From the NCBI RefSeq assembly GCF_003574315.2, contig NZ_AP025739.1, positions 3,038,001 through 3,102,000 of the forward strand: a stretch of DNA of 64,000 bases, read 5' to 3'. Source of the DNA: Capsulimonas corticalis. Lineage in GTDB: Bacteria > Armatimonadota > Armatimonadia > Armatimonadales > Capsulimonadaceae. The notes below the pieces were generated by a model. That model was not told the DNA's origin. It was given only the letters and a program-made list of their open reading frames with translations, and did no database searches. Made by a program: the position numbers and the translations under genes. Below are positions 61,268 to 64,000 of this stretch, one piece after another. Each line of letters begins with the position of its first letter. The first letter of the stretch is position 1.

Positions 61268-61837
61268 ATGCGTCTCCACTTCTATTGTCGTCTCGCGGCG
61301 TTCGCCGGCGCGCTGGCCGCCGCTGCGTCGCCGGCGTTCGCCGACGGATTGCGCTTGATCACCGTCAACGTGGAATGGCGATTGGACACCGACGCGCCTG
61401 TCTCATCTTCCAGCGCTCTGGGAGCGCCGGCGCCGGCCGGGTCGGTCGGCGTCTCGAAGCGAGGCGCGCCCTCGCCGGGAGTGAAGAATGGGGATCGGGG
61501 AGCCACGCTGAGCGTGACGGTCGCGGAGGATGCGCTGGGATCCGCCACATATCATTCGGCGACATTTGGGGACCTGCTGGTCACCGTCCGCCCGCATGTG
61601 AACGCCAACGGATCCGTGTTCGCCAACGTCCTCGTCCGCCGCACGTTCCAAAGCGCCAAGACCGAGGTCTCCACCTCACAAAACTTCCAAGGGCCCACGC
61701 CCGTGCTGCTGGGCCGCACAACGTTCTCACCGCCATTCGCCAGTCCCGGCGCGGTCTACGCAACGGCGTCAATCGAATCGAACTTCAAAGATCCGTTTGC
61801 GCCCAACCCGACTCTGGGGAGCGGCGAGGCGAAATGA
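61268..61837 (+). CDS. Secreted hypothetical protein
   Basis: 189 aa with a clear signal peptide (LAAFAGALAAAASPAFA). The mature part is Ser/Ala/Thr-rich and predicted beta-stranded (LLVTVRPHVNANGSVFANVL), with no recognised motif or cysteine. ATG 61268 is chosen because the signal peptide follows directly. It lies alone between a terminator and an inverted-repeat element. Confidence 0.65.
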   Translation: MRLHFYCRLAAFAGALAAAASPAFADGLRLITVNVEWRLDTDAPVSSSSALGAPAPAGSVGVSKRGAPSPGVKNGDRGATLSVTVAEDALGSATYHSATFGDLLVTVRPHVNANGSVFANVLVRRTFQSAKTEVSTSQNFQGPTPVLLGRTTFSPPFASPGAVYATASIESNFKDPFAPNPTLGSGEAK

Positions 61838-61866
61838 CCTTCCCCGCGCCTTGGCCGACCCCCGTG

Positions 61867-62020
61867 GCAAACCCACCCCCGGCCTTCGGCCGCCCCCTCC
61901 CGCCGACGGGAAGGGTAAGAAAACCCAAAAGCCCCATCGCCTACAATATAGGCGATGGGGCTTTTTCTTATCACCCTTCCCGTCGCGGGAGGGGCGGCCG
62001 AAGGCCGGGGGTGGGTTTGC
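61867..62020. repeat. 154-bp long-inverted-repeat element, copy 2
   Basis: Same family as 23292-23444: outer arms GCAAACCCACCCCC and GGGGGTGGGTTTGC, GGCC-TTC-GGCC hairpins on both sides, then CCCGCCGACGGGAAGGGT and its inverse (one triplet differs). The centre differs from copy 1 and holds a terminator-like stem. It lies between the secreted hypothetical gene and the convergent nucleotidyltransferase gene. Confidence 0.85.
61927..61965. terminator. Bidirectional terminator inside inverted-repeat copy 2
   Basis: AAAAGCCCCATCGCCTA (61927-61943) pairs perfectly with TAGGCGATGGGGCTTTT (61949-61965). A-run on one side and T-run on the other make it a terminator in both directions, between two convergent genes. 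Confidence 0.92.
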
Positions 62021-62049
62021 TCCGGGAGGACGAGAAGCGCCGAAGCCCC

Positions 62050-63093
62050 CTACACGTGCGCCTTGCGAGTATCCACGATATTGGCGTCGAACACGCCGAC
62101 GTTGCTGGTGACCTTGGCGCCGACGCCGATGACGCAGCGTTCGACGTAGGTGTTCGCGCCGACGCTGGCGCCGTCCCAGAGGATGGTGCTCTTGAGAGTC
62201 GCGCCGGATTCGATGCGGACATTGTCGCCGAGAACGGTGTTCGCCAGCAGGCTCGCGCCGGCTTCGACGATGGTGTTGGCGCCGATGACGACCGGGGCTT
62301 CGAGCGTCGCCGAAGGATCGATCTGCGCGCCTTCGCCGACCCAGACGCCGGCGGACTGCTCGGTGAAAGGCATGCCGAGCTGGACCTTGCCGTTGATGGC
62401 GTCGAAGTTTGTCTGGCGGTAGACCTGAAGGTTGCCCACATCCTGCCAGTAGCTCTGCGTGTGGAAGGCGAAGAGGGGCTTGCCGGCTTCGAGAAGCGCG
62501 GGGAAGACGTTGTTGCCGAAGCCGAACGCGACGCCGGCGGGGATAAGCTCAAAGACTTCCGGCTCGAAGACGTAGACGCCGGTGTTGGCCGTGTTGGAGA
62601 ACGCGCCGCCGGTCTTGGGCTTCTCCAGGAAGCGGTTGATGCGGCCGTTGTCGTCGGTCAACACGATGCCGAACTGCGAGGGATCGTCTACCAGGGTGGT
62701 GGCGATGGTGGAAGTCGCCTTGTTGTCCTTGTGGAACGCGACCAGGCCGGAGATATCGATATTCGAGATGTCGTCGCCGCCGATTACCAAAAAGGTTTCG
62801 TTTTGGAAATGGGCCTCGACGCGCTTCAGGCTGCCGGCGTCGCCCCACAGCTGGTCTTCCTGTTCGACGTGGATTTTGACGCCCCATTTCGAGCCGTCGC
62901 CGACGTAGTCGCGGATGACGCCGCCTAAGTAGTGGACATTGATCACGATCTCGTCGAACCCGCTCTTTTTCAGCTTCTCGATGAGATGCTCGATCACGGG
63001 GCGATTGACGATCGGGACCATCGGCTTGGGGACATTGCGTGTCAGGGGGTCCAGTCGCGAGCCGACGCCCGCAGCCAGTATCATTGCCTTCAT
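62050..63093 (-). CDS. Sugar-1-phosphate nucleotidyltransferase with hexapeptide-repeat tail
   Basis: 347 aa. N-terminal nucleotidyltransferase domain with ILAAGVGSRLDPLTRNVPKP (nucleotide loop and catalytic Lys) and GDDISNIDI (metal Asp). From about residue 250 a left-handed beta-helix of hexapeptide repeats follows (VVIGANTIVEAGASLLANTV). Family makes NDP-glucose, NDP-mannose or similar for cell-surface polysaccharides; the exact nucleotide and sugar are not readable. The DegT-type aminotransferase gene lies 63 nt upstream in the same direction, which fits NDP-amino-sugar synthesis. Confidence 0.9.
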   Translation of the reverse strand: MKAMILAAGVGSRLDPLTRNVPKPMVPIVNRPVIEHLIEKLKKSGFDEIVINVHYLGGVIRDYVGDGSKWGVKIHVEQEDQLWGDAGSLKRVEAHFQNETFLVIGGDDISNIDISGLVAFHKDNKATSTIATTLVDDPSQFGIVLTDDNGRINRFLEKPKTGGAFSNTANTGVYVFEPEVFELIPAGVAFGFGNNVFPALLEAGKPLFAFHTQSYWQDVGNLQVYRQTNFDAINGKVQLGMPFTEQSAGVWVGEGAQIDPSATLEAPVVIGANTIVEAGASLLANTVLGDNVRIESGATLKSTILWDGASVGANTYVERCVIGVGAKVTSNVGVFDANIVDTRKAHV

Positions 63094-63156
63094 TATCTGT
63101 CCTCTGTGATTGCGTGAGTTACTGCTTAGTTGACGTACTGCTTATGGTTTGAATGA

Positions 63157-64000
63157 TCACTCGAAGAAGCGCCGTATGGAGGCGGCGACATGCGCGATCT
63201 GCTCCGAGTTGAGGTCCGGATGCACCGGCAGGGAGAGGACTTCCTGAGTCGCCAGCTCGCTCTCCGGCAGGTCGCCCTGCGTGTAGCCCAGGTGGACGTA
63301 CCCCTGCTGGACATGGAGAGAGAGCGGGTAGTAAACGGCGCTCGAAACGTTCCGAGACGCCAGGTACTTCTGTAGATCATCGCGGCGGCCGTTCCGGACG
63401 CGCAGCGTGAACTGATGGTAGATGTGGTGGTTGCCCGACAGAGTCGCCGGCAGCGTGATGTGCTCGTCCAGATCGGCGAGCAGGTCCAGATACTGGCCCG
63501 CGTTGGCGCGGCGCTGGTCGTTCCAGGCCGTCAGGCGCTTCGCCTTCACGCGCAGGAACGCGGCCTGCATTTCGTCCAGGCGCGAGCAGTAGCCGACGCG
63601 CTTGTAGATATAGCCGCCGCCGGAGCCGTGGAACCGCAGCACGCGGACCTCTTCGGCGATCTCGGCGCTGGGCGTCAGGATCATGCCGCCGTCGCCGCAC
63701 GCGCCCAGGTTTTTGGTCGGGAAGAACGATAGAGTGCTGATTTCCGCCCACTCGCCCATCTTGCGGCCGTTCTGGGACGCGCCGATCGCCTGCGCGCCGT
63801 CCGCGATCAAGGGAAGGCCATGCGCCTTGGCGATCTCGCCGAACTTCGTCATATCCGCCATCTGCCCGAACAGGTGAACCGGCATGATCGCCTTCGTCTT
63901 TGAGGTGATCTTCGCGGCGGTCTTTTCGGGGTCGAGGTTAAACGTGTGGGGATCGATGTCCGCGAAGACCGGCGTGGCGCCGGCGAGGCAGATGGTCTCG
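63157..64000 (-). CDS. DegT/DnrJ/EryC1-family aminotransferase (N-terminus beyond window)
   Basis: PLP-dependent sugar aminotransferase, 5' part lost at the right edge; about 280 residues visible, the frame staying open from the internal ATG at 63885 to the edge. LAGATPVFADIDPHTFN, MPVHLFGQ and LSFFPTKNLGACGDGG are family signatures, the last holding the PLP-binding Lys. The C-terminus (VYYPLSLHVQQGY; SLPVHPDLN) is complete. It would aminate a keto-sugar nucleotide for surface polysaccharide. In operon with the nucleotidyltransferase. Confidence 0.93.
   Translation of the reverse strand, partial: ETICLAGATPVFADIDPHTFNLDPEKTAAKITSKTKAIMPVHLFGQMADMTKFGEIAKAHGLPLIADGAQAIGASQNGRKMGEWAEISTLSFFPTKNLGACGDGGMILTPSAEIAEEVRVLRFHGSGGGYIYKRVGYCSRLDEMQAAFLRVKAKRLTAWNDQRRANAGQYLDLLADLDEHITLPATLSGNHHIYHQFTLRVRNGRRDDLQKYLASRNVSSAVYYPLSLHVQQGYVHLGYTQGDLPESELATQEVLSLPVHPDLNSEQIAHVAASIRRFFE

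Noticed and set aside
61246-62928. 560-codon plus-strand frame crossing the hypothetical gene, the repeat element and the nucleotidyltransferase
   Set aside because: It runs through an inverted repeat with a terminator and antisense to a well-conserved sugar nucleotidyltransferase; low-complexity translation.

Overview
The window is GC-rich DNA from a free-living, plant-polysaccharide-degrading bacterium. Seven DUF1559 'prepilin-like' genes, many LacI/GntR/AraC regulators and a wealth of secreted glycoside hydrolases suggest an Armatimonadota genome (Capsulimonas-like). That assignment is inference from gene content, because no rRNA or other marker gene is present. No tRNA, rRNA, CRISPR array, prophage or insertion sequence was seen.

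Layout. (1) 1-4079: a GH2 enzyme cut by the left edge, divergent from a DUF1559 pilin-like gene and a small lipoprotein. (2) 4207-6050: a stand-alone macro-domain gene and a LacI regulator. (3) 6052-12586, all on the minus strand: three pilin-like genes, two of which lead operons (pilin, lipoprotein, GH74; pilin, esterase). (4) 12803-17478: a GntR/LacI hybrid regulator and a large GH74 xyloglucanase-like enzyme, divergent from pilin no. 4 and sharing an operator with it. (5) 17481-19554, minus: pilin, lipoprotein, CBM9-like protein. (6) 19741-37349, plus: a GntR/LacI regulator, then a long gene run that encodes a D-apiose oxidation route. It has a DUF6259-like hydrolase, a clan-A glycosidase, apsD-like, apnL-like, apnO-like and oiaC-like genes, a decayed alcohol dehydrogenase, a GH140 apiosidase-like enzyme, a SulP transporter, an aldo/keto reductase and a PhyH protein. 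(7) 37380-45667, plus: a LacI regulator, a pilin gene sharing its operator, two paralogous beta-propeller proteins, an AraC regulator and PhyH. (8) 45703-47731: a desaturase and a divergent AraC regulator. (9) 47802-61132: GH5 (minus); then a GH38-like enzyme, a Gfo/Idh/MocA protein, AraC, a PhyH pseudoenzyme and a second GH140; then LacI, pilin, GH44 and an aldo/keto reductase. One operator family ties this region together. (10) 61268-64000: a secreted hypothetical protein, an inverted-repeat element, a sugar nucleotidyltransferase and a DegT aminotransferase cut by the right edge.

Two systems stand out. First, 27109-33970 encodes what looks like complete D-apiose to L-erythrulose chemistry (dehydrogenase, lactonase, oxidoisomerase, decarboxylase) joined to an apiosidase, with a second apiosidase at 54423. 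Second, the DUF1559 pilin-like genes repeatedly sit at the head of, or just behind the regulator of, a glycan-utilisation operon. Each has a constant pilin stem and a variable head, several have a tiny lipoprotein partner, and most have their own operator near the transcription start. No SusC/SusD pair and no sugar ABC transporter is present, so the pilins may take the surface glycan-capture role; this is a hypothesis.

Regulatory DNA is unusually legible. I find about fifteen sigma-70-like promoters, mostly with 17-bp spacing, and five repeated or palindromic operator families that can be matched to particular genes by position.
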